Assembly (NCBI RefSeq): GCF_013141915.1
Contig: NZ_SROX01000001.1
Location: forward strand, 496,001 to 560,000
Direction: 5' to 3'
Length of the DNA: 64,000 nt
Source: Cupriavidus necator
GTDB taxonomy: Bacteria > Pseudomonadota > Gammaproteobacteria > Burkholderiales > Burkholderiaceae
Shown here piece by piece: positions 26,374 through 34,990 of the stretch. Within the stretch, counting starts at the first letter, position 1; the number at the start of each line of letters is the position of its first letter. The translations under genes and the position numbers were made by a program. Below the pieces are notes generated by a model. It searched no databases. It saw only the letters and a program-made list of their open reading frames with translations, and was not told the origin of the DNA.

Positions 26374-27309
26374 ATGAGCATCGACATCCTGGCCTATGGC
26401 GAGCCGCTGGTTGAATTCAACCAGCAGCCGGACGATCCGTCGCGCTACCTGCAGGGCTTTGGCGGCGACACCTCCAATTTCTGCATAGCCGCTGCGCGCC
26501 AGGGCGCGCGCACCGGCTATATCTGCGCGGTCGGTGCCGATACCTTCGGCGAGCGCCTGCGCGCGCTGTGGACGCAGGAGCGGGTCGATACCCGTCATGT
26601 GCATATCGACGCCGGGGCGCCCACCGGCGTCTACTTCGTCTCGCACGACAACCACGGTCACCGCTTCGATTACCTGCGCGAAGGCTCCGCCGCCAGCCGC
26701 TACCAGCATGAGCAGTTGCCGCTTGGCGCGATCGCCGCGGCGCGCTACCTGCATCTGTCCGGCATCAGCCTGGCGATCAGCACGAGCGCGTGCGATGCCG
26801 GCCTGGATGCCATGGAGCACGCGCGCAAGGCCGGCACCAAGGTCACGCTGGACACCAACCTGCGCTTGCGCCTGTGGTCGCTGGCGCGCGCGCGCGGCAT
26901 CATGCGTGAGGCGTTCCGGATGACTGACGTATGCCTGCCCAGCTGGGACGACATTACTGTGCTGACCGGGCTGGACGACCGCGATGCCATCGCCGACTAC
27001 CTGCTCGGCTGCGGCATCGGCCTGGTCGCGCTGAAGCTGGGGGAGGAGGGCTCCTATGTCGCCACGCCCGAGTCCCGCACGCTGGTGCCGCCCTATCCGG
27101 TCAAGCCGGTCGATGCCACCGGCGCGGGCGATTGCTTCGGCGGCAGCTTTGTCGCACGGCTCGCCGCGGGCGCCGATCCGTTCGAGGCGGCGCGCTATGC
27201 CAATGTGGCGGCAGCGCTGTCGACCACCGGCTATGGCGCGGTGGCGCCGATTCCCGATGCGCAGACCGTGCTAGCCCGCCTGGCGCAGTCGGTATCGGTA
27301 ATTGCCTGA
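26374..27309 (+). CDS. kdgK: 2-keto-3-deoxygluconate kinase (PfkB family)
   Basis: 311 residues, ribokinase/PfkB fold. N-terminal AYGEPLVEFNQQPDD and GGDTSNFCIAAARQGA, KDG-kinase-like TLDTNLRLRLWSL, and the catalytic base motif VDATGAGDCFGGSF. It lies 13 bases after the ammonia-lyase gene and before the KDPG aldolase gene. That makes 2-keto-3-deoxygluconate the most likely substrate, phosphorylated to KDPG with ATP. Confidence 0.88.
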   Translation: MSIDILAYGEPLVEFNQQPDDPSRYLQGFGGDTSNFCIAAARQGARTGYICAVGADTFGERLRALWTQERVDTRHVHIDAGAPTGVYFVSHDNHGHRFDYLREGSAASRYQHEQLPLGAIAAARYLHLSGISLAISTSACDAGLDAMEHARKAGTKVTLDTNLRLRLWSLARARGIMREAFRMTDVCLPSWDDITVLTGLDDRDAIADYLLGCGIGLVALKLGEEGSYVATPESRTLVPPYPVKPVDATGAGDCFGGSFVARLAAGADPFEAARYANVAAALSTTGYGAVAPIPDAQTVLARLAQSVSVIA

Positions 27310-27360
27310 GCGGCTGCCCAAGCCTGATGTTTCCCTGAACCCACCCACCGCGAGATCGCC

Positions 27361-28005
27361 ATGTCAAACCAGACCTCCCCGCTGCTTCAACGCCTTGCCG
27401 ATGTGCCAGTGATCCCGGTGCTGGAATTCCACTCGGTCGACGAGGCCTTGCACGTCAGCGAGGCGCTGGTGAGCGGCGGCTTGCCACTGCTGGAAATCAC
27501 GCTGCGCACCCCGGTGGCGCTGGAAGCAATCCGGGCCGTCGCGGCGGCGCTGCCCCAGGCGTGCGTAGGCGCCGGCACGGTGCTGAACGTCGAACAACTG
27601 CACGCCGTGCGTGACGCGGGCGCCCAGTTCGCGGTCTCGCCCGGCCTGACGCCGGCGCTGGCCGAGGGCGCGCAAGGCGCGGGGATCTCGCTGTTGCCGG
27701 GTGTTGCCACCGCCAGCGAGGCCATGGCGGCACTGGAAGCGGGCTTTACTTTCCTGAAGTTTTTCCCGGCGCAGGCCGCAGGCGGGGTGCCGATGCTGAA
27801 GTCGCTGGGTGGACCGCTGCCGCAGCTGCGCTTCTGCCCGACCGGCGGCATCGATGCCGCGCTGGCGCCGTCCTACCTGGCGCTGCCCAATGTGGTGTGC
27901 GTAGGCGGGTCGTGGGTGGTTCCAAAGGATGCCGTCGCCGGCGGCGACTGGGGGCGCATCCGCACGCTGGCCGAACAGGCCAGGGCACTGCGCGACAAGC
28001 ACTGA
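27361..28005 (+). CDS. eda: KDPG/KHG aldolase
   Basis: 214 residues, trimeric class I aldolase family. The Glu in [14 protein letters not shown] and the Schiff-base Lys in [12 protein letters not shown] are both present, with [10 protein letters not shown] as phosphate-binding region. It cleaves KDPG to pyruvate and glyceraldehyde-3-phosphate. Last gene of the rightward operon, followed by a clear bidirectional terminator at 28035. The local copy may be dedicated to this pathway. Confidence 0.94.
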   Translation: MSNQTSPLLQRLADVPVIPVLEFHSVDEALHVSEALVSGGLPLLEITLRTPVALEAIRAVAAALPQACVGAGTVLNVEQLHAVRDAGAQFAVSPGLTPALAEGAQGAGISLLPGVATASEAMAALEAGFTFLKFFPAQAAGGVPMLKSLGGPLPQLRFCPTGGIDAALAPSYLALPNVVCVGGSWVVPKDAVAGGDWGRIRTLAEQARALRDKH

Positions 28006-28034
28006 GCCCCGCGCGGTAGCCAGCGCGCGACAAA

Positions 28035-28068
28035 GCAAAACGGCACGCCCTCGGGCGTGCCGTTTTGC
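28035..28068. terminator. Bidirectional intrinsic terminator
   Basis: A 16-base perfect stem starting GCAAAACGGCACG and ending CGTGCCGTTTTGC, with T-runs on both strands. It lies between the convergent eda gene and the entericidin-like gene. Confidence 0.9.
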
Positions 28069-28089
28069 TGCGATGCAGCCCTGGCCGGC

Positions 28090-28221
28090 TTACTTGTGGC
28101 GGTCTGCCGAGCTTTCCAGCTTCTGGCCGCCGCGCTGAATGTCCTGGCCGAGCCCCGCCATCGTGTTGCAACCCGCCAACAGAGTGGCAAACAAAACGCA
28201 CCAGATCCAACCTTTCTTCAC
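28090..28221 (-). CDS. Entericidin-like small lipoprotein
   Basis: 43 residues, starting with GTG at 28221 after a strong AAGGAG ribosome binding site. It begins MKKGWIWCVLF, followed by the lipobox LLAGC, so Cys18 should be lipidated. The mature part NTMAGLGQDIQRGGQKLE is the classic pattern of entericidin A/B (EcnA/EcnB). These are tiny envelope lipoproteins linked to stationary-phase or osmotic stress. No second ecn gene is adjacent. Confidence 0.85.
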   Translation of the reverse strand: MKKGWIWCVLFATLLAGCNTMAGLGQDIQRGGQKLESSADRHK

Positions 28222-28365
28222 GCCGGGCTCCTTTTTTGAGGGTTCTGAATCAAGCAATTCATCAAGTTTGAGATTGCCGCAGATTTTACCGCCGCTGTGC
28301 GCGGTGTTGATAGCAGGTATGTCGCAATTTGTAAATCATGCAACCGCGCAGCAGGCGTCCGCCGG

Positions 28366-29682
28366 TCAGACTGGCGGCGCCAGCACTGCCTGGGCGCGCT
28401 GCTGGATCGCCGCATGGGTCTGCAGCAGCCATACGGCAGGGAACGGTTGCGCCAGCAGGTAGCCCTGTACGCTTTGGCAGCCCCAGGTACGCACCGCGTC
28501 CAGCTGCTGGCGGGTTTCGATGCCCTTGGCGCAGACCGAGGCGCCGGCGCGCCGCGCGGCGCGGCAGGCGTTGCGCAGGCTGTCCGCATGGTAGCGTTGC
28601 TCGCGCGCGTGGCCCAGGCCCCTCGCATCCAGCGTAACGGCGTCCGGATGCAGCGCCGCCAGGGCCTCACGGCAGGCCGGGCTGTCGTCGAAATCTCCTA
28701 GCGCCAGTTGCAGCCCGCGCCGGCGCAGGGCGGCAAAGCGGTCGATAAGGTCGGCGTCGGTCGGCACCGTGCTGGCCGGTAGTTCGATGCACAGGTGCGC
28801 CGGTGCGATGCCGCCTGCATCGAGCGCCTGCGCCAGGGCTTCGACCATTTGCGGGCGATGCAGTTGCGCGCTCGAAGCCAGCAGGGTGAACTGAAGCGGG
28901 GCGATGGTCTCGGCGGCACGCACCAGCGGCAGCACGCTTTCCAGCAGCCAGTTGCCGATGCGGCCGACCAGTCCTAGCGCTTCGACGCCGGGCAGGAAAT
29001 CCTGCGGCGCCACGCTGCCGAGCACGGGATGCTGCCAGCGCAGCCGCACCGTATAGCCGCTGACGGCGGCGCCGGCAAGGTCGGCGCGCGGCTGCAGTTG
29101 CAGGCTCATCTCGCCGCGCTCGAGCGCGGCGGGCAGCGCCGCCAGCAACGGGGCCGCGGGCGGGGACACCAGCTTGTCGGCGCGCGCGAGGCCAGCGCCG
29201 CCCTGGCGGTTGACCCGCAGCATGGCGTCGAACGCCTGCTGGAGGCTGCGCTCGGCCGGGATGTCGGCGTGGTCGTTGGCCACGCCGATGCTGCAGGACA
29301 GATGCAGCTCGAAGCCCTCCAGGGCGAACGGCCGGGACAGGTCGTCGGCCACGCGGCTGGCAACGTGGCCAGGATCCGGCACGCCAGTGGGCAGCGCGGT
29401 GATCACCACCAGATCGGCAGGCCCAGTCCAGTGCATGAAGGCGCCTGGCGGCAGCAGACAGGCGATGCGGGCTTGCACGATGCCGCGCAGCCTGGCAGAG
29501 CGGTCCGGCCCGAGGGTTGCACAGGCGCTGGCAAAGCGGTCCAGGCGGGTCGCCAGGATAGCCGCCGGCTGCCCGGCCCGGGCGCGGCGCGCGGTCAGCG
29601 CGCACACCAGCGCGGACGGTTGCATCGCGCCGCTGCCGCCCGCGGCAACGCCCTCGACGATGTCGTCGGCATCAGGATTCAT
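28366..29682 (-). CDS. EAL-domain protein with degenerate active site
   Basis: 438 residues from the ATG at 29682. Residues about 1-180 look like a remnant GGDEF-type module (CSIGVANDHADIPAERSLQQAFDAML), lacking a GGDEF motif. The C-terminal half has an EAL fold, but the key motifs are changed: LQLQPRADLAG in place of Q(P)x..EAL, CIELPAS for the ELTE region, and LGDFDDS for DDFGTG. Metal ligands needed for c-di-GMP hydrolysis are missing, so it is probably a binding or regulatory protein. It ends in the common QGYLLAQPFP loop. No membrane segments. Confidence 0.82.
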   Translation of the reverse strand: MNPDADDIVEGVAAGGSGAMQPSALVCALTARRARAGQPAAILATRLDRFASACATLGPDRSARLRGIVQARIACLLPPGAFMHWTGPADLVVITALPTGVPDPGHVASRVADDLSRPFALEGFELHLSCSIGVANDHADIPAERSLQQAFDAMLRVNRQGGAGLARADKLVSPPAAPLLAALPAALERGEMSLQLQPRADLAGAAVSGYTVRLRWQHPVLGSVAPQDFLPGVEALGLVGRIGNWLLESVLPLVRAAETIAPLQFTLLASSAQLHRPQMVEALAQALDAGGIAPAHLCIELPASTVPTDADLIDRFAALRRRGLQLALGDFDDSPACREALAALHPDAVTLDARGLGHAREQRYHADSLRNACRAARRAGASVCAKGIETRQQLDAVRTWGCQSVQGYLLAQPFPAVWLLQTHAAIQQRAQAVLAPPV

Positions 29683-29986
29683 GCATGGTCTTGCGGGCCG
29701 CCGGACAATGGCTGCGGCGCACGCGTCTCCCCGTGTCTGAAATGGTTCTTCGGCAGGCCGCCGGCACGATGCCGTCGCAGTCGTTGCCCCTCGTGCAGCC
29801 ATGCGTGCCGCGGCCGGATGCGGGCCGCGCAGCCAGATCATAAGCGAAGGGAATGGATGGGGCGTTGCAGATTGCGCCAAAGTGATTCTGTCGCAACTGC
29901 CCTTGATGTGGATCACCATGCGGCGCCATTCAAAAGGAAGAGGTTGTTGGCGCTGCGGAGAGGCCGGCGCTGCCAGCCTCCGGTAC
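29683..29986. other. Gap between the EAL gene and the CorC-type gene
   Basis: 304 bases without a gene I can support. On the minus strand a TATGAT -10-like hexamer occurs around 29839, without a clear -35. A GC-rich stem (CGCGGCC and GGCCGCG, near 29812-29832) lies close to it. These may belong to the promoter of the EAL gene, but the evidence is weak. Confidence 0.3.
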
Positions 29987-31300
29987 TCAGCCGGTGGTCT
30001 CTTCCTCCGGTCCGGCCTGCGGGGGCAGGCGCTCGGCCAGCACCTTGTCGATGCGCTTGCCGTCCATGTCGACGATCTCGAAGCGCCAATCGCCCCATTG
30101 CACCGTGTCGGCAATCTGGGGCAGGCGCCCCAGCAGCAACAGCAGCATGCCGGACAGCGTGTGGTAGCGCTCCTTTTCTTCCTCTGGGACCTGGCGCAGG
30201 CCGATGCGGTCTTTCAGCTCGGGGATCGGGATCAGCCCATCGAGCAGCCACGAGCCGTCCTCGCGCTGTACCGCCCATTGCTCGCCCGCCGCCTCGGCCT
30301 TGAATTCGCCAGTGATGGCTTCGATCAGGTCGCGCAGCGTCACCAGGCCCAGCACCTCGCCGTATTCGTCGATGACAAAGGCGATCTGCCCGCCCGAGGC
30401 GCGGAAGTTTTCCAGCAGTTCCATGCCGGTCACGCTTTCCGGCACGAACACCGCGGGCTGCACCGCGGCCTGCAGGTCGGCTTCTTCGCCGCGCAGCCGG
30501 CGCGCCAGCAACTGGCGCGCGCTGACCACGCCGATGATGTCGTGCATGCCACCGCGCACCACCGGAAAGCGCGAGTGATCGGATTCTTCGATGCGGCGCA
30601 GGTTTTCGTCCAGCGTGGCGTCCACGTCCAGGTAGACCACGTCGCCGCGGGGCACCATCAGCGATGCCAGCTGGCGGTCATCGAGCCGGAACACGTTGCG
30701 CACCATGGTGTGCTCATGCTGTTCGATCACGCCGGCTTCGGAGCCTTCCACCAGCAGCGCATGGATTTCTTCCTCGGTCACGCCGGGGCCGCGGTCGACC
30801 TTGGTGCCGAGCAGGCGCAGCACCAGCCGCGTGGAGCTCGACAGCAGCTTGACGAACGGGGTCGACGCCACCGCCAGCCAGCCGATCGGGCGCGCCACCA
30901 GCCGCGCGATCGCCTCGGGCGCCATCTGGCCCAGGCGCTTCGGCACCAGTTCGCCCAAGACGATGGAAAAATAGGTCAACCCTGCCACCACGATCGCGGT
31001 GGCCACATAGCCGGCGGTGGTTACCGAGATACCGAAACCCTGCAGCCACAGACCCAGCGGTTGCGCCAGCGTCGATTCGCCGACCACGCCGTTGAGCACG
31101 CCGATCGAGGTGATGCCGATCTGCACGGTCGAGAGGAAGCGGGTGGGGTCCTCGCCCAGCTTGGCCGCCGCAATGGCGCCGCGGTCGCCGTTCTCGATCT
31201 GGCGTTGCAGCCGTGCCTTGCGGGCCGTAACGAGTGCGATCTCGGACATCGCAAACAGGCCATTCAGCAGGATCAGCGCCAGTAATATGGCAATTTCCAT
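29987..31300 (-). CDS. HlyC/CorC (CNNM)-family transporter
   Basis: 437 residues. DUF21/CNNM membrane domain at residues about 1-190 (LILLNGLFAMSEIALVTARKARL; FSIVLGELVPKRLG). A pair of CBS domains follows (about 205-330; MVPRGDVVYLD, FVIDEYGEVLGLVTLRDLIEAITGE taken as separate segments), then a C-terminal CorC_HlyC domain (about 345-430; DGSWLLDGLIPI). Proteins of this type move Mg2+ or other divalent cations. Single gene, divergent from the XRE regulator. Confidence 0.92.
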   Translation of the reverse strand: MEIAILLALILLNGLFAMSEIALVTARKARLQRQIENGDRGAIAAAKLGEDPTRFLSTVQIGITSIGVLNGVVGESTLAQPLGLWLQGFGISVTTAGYVATAIVVAGLTYFSIVLGELVPKRLGQMAPEAIARLVARPIGWLAVASTPFVKLLSSSTRLVLRLLGTKVDRGPGVTEEEIHALLVEGSEAGVIEQHEHTMVRNVFRLDDRQLASLMVPRGDVVYLDVDATLDENLRRIEESDHSRFPVVRGGMHDIIGVVSARQLLARRLRGEEADLQAAVQPAVFVPESVTGMELLENFRASGGQIAFVIDEYGEVLGLVTLRDLIEAITGEFKAEAAGEQWAVQREDGSWLLDGLIPIPELKDRIGLRQVPEEEKERYHTLSGMLLLLLGRLPQIADTVQWGDWRFEIVDMDGKRIDKVLAERLPPQAGPEEETTG

Positions 31301-31492
31301 CAGGGTGCGCGCCCTCTGCGCGCCGGGTGTCTGAAAAGATCAAGCATACCATTCGCCTGTTACACAACGTCGCCACTGTGATGCGCCCGACGCAAAGGGA
31401 ACGCTTTCCAAGCCATGGATCGAGGCCCTGGATCGTTTCGATTACCCGCCAGGTATTCGCCGCCAGGCTGCGGCCATGCTGTAATAGCCAGC

Positions 31493-32386
31493 ATGGAAAC
31501 GCTGACCCCCGCCTCCGAGGCCACTCTCGACTTCCCCGGACTGCTGCGCTACTGGCGCGGCAAGCGCGGCTACAGCCAGCTGGCGCTGTCGCTGGCCGCC
31601 GGGGTGTCGCAGCGCCACATCTCCTTCCTTGAGTCCGGGCGCGCCCGTCCCAGCCGCGAGATGGTGCTGGCGCTGGCCGAGCGCCTGGGCGTGCCGCTGC
31701 GCCAGCGCAACCGGCTGCTGCTCGCCAGCGGCTTTGCCCCTGCGTACAGCGAACACACGCTGACCGCGCCGCCGCTGCAAATGGTGCAGCAGGCGATCGC
31801 ACTGATCCTGGCCAAGCAGGAGCCGTACCCGGCCGTGGTGCTGGACCGCTTCTGGAACCTGGTCGACGCCAATCCCGCCTACCGTCGCATGTTCGACACG
31901 TTGCTGGGTGGCCGCGCGCCGGCATCGCTTGCCGACGATCCGCACCGGATCAACCTGATGCTGACCGTGTTCGATCCCGACGGCCTGTGGCCCGTCATCG
32001 AGAATGCGCGCCAGGTTGGCCGTTACCTGTTGCGCCGCGTATGGCAGGAGCTGCAGGTGCAGGCGCACGACCAGACCGCGCGCGCGCTGTTCGCACGCAT
32101 TGCCCACTGGCATCCGGACATGGTCGGGCCCGGCGGCGTGCTGCTGCCCGAGGATGACGGCAGCGATGGGCCGCCGCCGCCGCTGCTGCCCGTGGTGCTG
32201 CATGCGGGCGGGTTCCGTGCGTCGTTGTTCTCGACGCTGACCACGCTTGGCATTCCGCAGGACGTCACGCTGCAGGAGCTGCGCATCGAATGCTTCTTCC
32301 CGGCCGACGACGCCACGCGCATGGTGTTTGAAACACGGGGCGCGTCGCACGATCGCGCAGTCAGAAGCGGTAGCGCAGGTAAATGA
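31493..32386 (+). CDS. XRE-family regulator with MmyB-like ligand domain
   Basis: 297 residues from the ATG at 31493 (METLTPASEATLD). N-terminal helix-turn-helix (residues about 25-80: RGYSQLALSLAAGVSQRHISFLE segment, then SGRARPSREMVLALAE). The rest matches the MmyB-type ligand-binding region (VLDRFWNLVDANPAYRRMF and the C-terminal FSTLTTLGIPQDVTLQELRIE part). Its last 26 bases overlap the convergent pagL-like gene. The regulated target is unknown; such proteins often control adjacent short-chain dehydrogenases, which are absent here. Confidence 0.85.
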   Translation: METLTPASEATLDFPGLLRYWRGKRGYSQLALSLAAGVSQRHISFLESGRARPSREMVLALAERLGVPLRQRNRLLLASGFAPAYSEHTLTAPPLQMVQQAIALILAKQEPYPAVVLDRFWNLVDANPAYRRMFDTLLGGRAPASLADDPHRINLMLTVFDPDGLWPVIENARQVGRYLLRRVWQELQVQAHDQTARALFARIAHWHPDMVGPGGVLLPEDDGSDGPPPPLLPVVLHAGGFRASLFSTLTTLGIPQDVTLQELRIECFFPADDATRMVFETRGASHDRAVRSGSAGK

Positions 32387-33017
32387 CGTGGAAGGTGGTG
32401 CCAGGATTGGGCTCCTTGATGCCGCCATTGGACAGGTGCTGGATGCGGTAGCCCGCGGTAAAGTTGCGGTCCTTGCCGACCATCACGCCAAGTCCGGCGT
32501 ATTCCGAGAACTGGAACGCGGTGGAGATGACGTGGTCATCCGAGGTTCGCGTTCCGGTCAGCAGCCGCGGGCCCACCGATAGCTCAAGGAACGGCACCCA
32601 CGTGTGCCGCCACCATCCGATCCGCACCACCGGCGACGCGCCAAACTCCCACAAATCGTTCGGATTGTTGTTGCTGTCGCTGAGCCAGCGCGCAACGTTG
32701 ACTTCCCACTGCAGGTCCACCTGCCAGCCCTGCGGGTTGCCCCACGCCAGGCCCGAATCCCACAGCATGGCGATCTCTGCCTTTTGCACATGATGGCTGT
32801 CGTCGAAGCCATAGCCGAGCTGGACGGCAGGCGCCGCGCGTGCGGCTGCGCTCAGGCACCCGGCCAGCGCAAGCAGCGCCGCCATGGCGGCGCGGCGCGG
32901 CTGCCGCCAGCGCCCCGCGGGTGAGGTTGTCAGGAACGGGATGCAACGCGCATGGCTGTCTTGTCTGGCTTCTTGGTCTGGTCGGCGCATGGGAAGCACG
33001 CTGAAAAGAGGCTGCAT
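32361..33017 (-). CDS. PagL-like lipid A 3-O-deacylase / acyloxyacyl hydrolase
   Basis: Up to 218 residues. A signal peptide ends near AALLALAGCLSAAARA, and the mature part is a small beta-barrel ending in the outer-membrane signature YLRYRF. The active-site block GYRIQHLSNGGIKEPNPG carries the His and Ser of the PagL family. The catalytic Glu that I would expect about 13-14 residues after the His is Thr here, though a Glu sits 8 residues after it. The start is uncertain: ATG at 33017, 32990 or further in, none with a good ribosome binding site. The role would be trimming lipid A in the outer membrane. Confidence 0.8.
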   Translation of the reverse strand: MQPLFSVLPMRRPDQEARQDSHARCIPFLTTSPAGRWRQPRRAAMAALLALAGCLSAAARAAPAVQLGYGFDDSHHVQKAEIAMLWDSGLAWGNPQGWQVDLQWEVNVARWLSDSNNNPNDLWEFGASPVVRIGWWRHTWVPFLELSVGPRLLTGTRTSDDHVISTAFQFSEYAGLGVMVGKDRNFTAGYRIQHLSNGGIKEPNPGTTFHVIYLRYRF

Positions 33018-33240
33018 TGTGGTCAGGCAGGCCGCGGGAAAACTGTCGCTTGCAGCCCCAGGCGCTGCCTCCTTACCCTATTTGTAGTACACCGCAAGGC
33101 ACGTTGCCGAGAACGTGGCCGGCACCGCGGCGCGGGCCGCACCAGGATACGAGCTTCGCGCGGGGCCCACAGTGACCAGGGACAATCGTGCTAACATGCG
33201 CGGGCCGGTGCCGGCCGCTTGGCCGGCCCGGTTACGTTAC

Positions 33241-33392
33241 GTCTTCAGGGCGGGGTGAAAGTCCCCACCGGCGGTATGCCGCGACGCGCAGCGCGTGTCC
33301 GGCGAGCCCGCGAGCGCTCGCATTCCCGTGCGAGGTCAGCAGACCTGGTGAGAGGCCAGGGCCGACGGTCATAGTCCGGATGAAAGAAGATG
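33241..33392 (+). promoter_or_regulatory. FMN riboswitch (RFN element)
   Basis: All conserved parts of the RFN element are visible in order: GTCTTCAGGGCGGGGTGAAA, GTCCCCACCGGCGGTATGCC, then AGCCCGCGAGCGCT, GGTCAGCAGACCTGGTGAGA, GGCCAGGGCCGACGGTCATA and GTCCGGATGAAAGAAGATGA. It lies about 170 bases before the ribB start. FMN binding should reduce ribB expression. Confidence 0.97.
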
Positions 33393-33564
33393 AACGGAGC
33401 TTGCCCGCGTGGCCTGGTGCTTGCCTGGCGCTGCGGTTTGCCGAGCCTTGCGCGCGCGCAGGGCGCGGCGGTTCGTGCGCGTGCCGACAGTGCAGCGCGC
33501 GCGCCTTGCGGTTCCGTTGACCCTTCCCCTGGAACGCCCATTGATGCTGAACCAGGAGCGTTTC

Positions 33565-34272
33565 ATGTCTAGCTTTTCCACCGAAGCCATTGCCCCCGCG
33601 GTGTCCGCGGATGCCACCGCCCGTGGCACGCCCGATAGCATCGCGCACGCCGATCCGCGCGCATTGGAGTTGCGCATCGAGCAGGCCCTCGAGGCTATGC
33701 GCGCGGGCCGGCCCGTGGTGCTGCTCGATGACGACGACCGCGAGAACGAGGCCGACCTGATCCTTGCCGCCGAGCGCCTGACCCACGCCAACATGGCCAT
33801 GATGATCCGCGAATGCAGCGGCATCGTATGCCTGTGCCTGCCAACGGACAAGGTGCGGCGCCTGGGCCTGCGGCCGATGGTCGAGCACAACCGCAGCCAG
33901 TACGGCACCGCCTTCACCGTGTCGATCGAGGCCCGCGAGGGCGTCAGTACCGGAGTCAGCGCGGCCGACCGGGTCACCACCATTCGCGCGGCGATTGCCG
34001 AGGGCGCGGGCGCCGATGCCGTGGTCAGCCCGGGCCATGTGTTCCCGCTGGTGGCGCGCGACGGCGGCGTGCTCGAGCGCCGCGGCCATACCGAAGGTTC
34101 AGTCGACCTGGCCCGCATGGCAGGACTGTCGCCCGCCGCGGTGCTGTGCGAGCTGATGAACCCGGATGGCACCATGGCACGGCGCGTGGAAGCGCTGGCC
34201 TTTGCCGAGATGTATCAGTTGCCGGTGCTGACCATCGAGGATCTGGTCACCTGGCGGCGCCTGCACGGCTGA
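33565..34272 (+). CDS. ribB: 3,4-dihydroxy-2-butanone 4-phosphate synthase
   Basis: 235 residues from the ATG at 33565, which has an AGGAG ribosome binding site. An earlier in-frame ATG at 33544 lacks one. Active-site and metal motifs [28 protein letters not shown] and [23 protein letters not shown] (split over two segments) are intact. It converts ribulose-5-phosphate to the 4-carbon precursor of riboflavin. A stand-alone RibB without the GTP cyclohydrolase II domain, controlled by the FMN riboswitch upstream. Confidence 0.96.
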   Translation: MSSFSTEAIAPAVSADATARGTPDSIAHADPRALELRIEQALEAMRAGRPVVLLDDDDRENEADLILAAERLTHANMAMMIRECSGIVCLCLPTDKVRRLGLRPMVEHNRSQYGTAFTVSIEAREGVSTGVSAADRVTTIRAAIAEGAGADAVVSPGHVFPLVARDGGVLERRGHTEGSVDLARMAGLSPAAVLCELMNPDGTMARRVEALAFAEMYQLPVLTIEDLVTWRRLHG

Positions 34273-34281
34273 AGGCGGCCC

Positions 34282-34327
34282 GGATGCATGGATCAAGGCG
34301 TCCCGGCACGCCGCAATGCATGCATCC
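34282..34327. terminator. Branched hairpin after ribB
   Basis: Outer arms GGATGCATG (34282-34290) and CATGCATCC (34319-34327) enclose an inner stem GGCGT/ACGCC. There is no T-run immediately after it, so it may be a transcript-end stabiliser rather than an efficient terminator. Confidence 0.4.
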
Positions 34328-34375
34328 TGTGCGACAATGCGGATCGCTTTTTCCCGTCTATATGAGGGTAATTCC

Positions 34376-34954
34376 ATGATGTTCCGCATTTTTCGGCATG
34401 CAGCCGCACTGGCTGGCTGCGTGTTCGGCCTGGCCCTGACGCAGGCGCACGCCGATGACGGCACCGTGCCGACCGCCGACGCGGCGCCGGTCACCGCTGC
34501 CCGCCCGGCCGCTGCCGCTGGCCTCTACGAGTGCCGGGCCCCCGGTACCGTGTTCCGCTCGACACCCCGGGAAGGTTGCCGCCTGGTGGCAGCACCGGAC
34601 CCCGGCGCTCCCGATCCGCAACGCTGGCTGCCGCTGATGGGCGCCAATGGCGTGATTTCGTATTTCGATCAATCGGCAGTGCGCCGCCAGGGCACACAGG
34701 TTGGCGTGGTGGTGATGCGCAACTCGCCGTCCGGTGTGATCCGCACCGCCAGCGGCGAGCCGATCCGCTCTTCGCTCAGGCGCATGGTGCTGAACTGCGC
34801 CACATCGATGTTCGCCGTGGTCGAGCAGACGCTCTACAGCAAGCGCTTTGCGCGCGGCGACTCGCTCTATACCATCCGCGCGCCACAGTACACCTTCCAG
34901 GTGGCCGGCCCCGGCACCATCGCCGGGGAATTGCTGCGCAAGCTCTGCCGCTGA
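34376..34954 (+). CDS. Exported surface-adhesin-E-like protein
   Basis: 192 residues from ATG at 34376 (the next codon is also ATG). Signal peptide MMFRIFRHAAALAGCVFGLA, cleavage after AHA. The mature part has four Cys and a C-terminal region that resembles the surface-adhesin protein E domain: WLPLMGANGVISYFDQSAV, MVLNCATSMFAVVEQTLYS, and the ending AGELLRKLCR. Function in beta-proteobacteria is not established and adhesion is not implied here. No partner gene nearby. Confidence 0.7.
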   Translation: MMFRIFRHAAALAGCVFGLALTQAHADDGTVPTADAAPVTAARPAAAAGLYECRAPGTVFRSTPREGCRLVAAPDPGAPDPQRWLPLMGANGVISYFDQSAVRRQGTQVGVVVMRNSPSGVIRTASGEPIRSSLRRMVLNCATSMFAVVEQTLYSKRFARGDSLYTIRAPQYTFQVAGPGTIAGELLRKLCR

Positions 34955-34990
34955 GCTGGCGCCGCCCGGCACAGCCTGCTGCGGGCCAGC

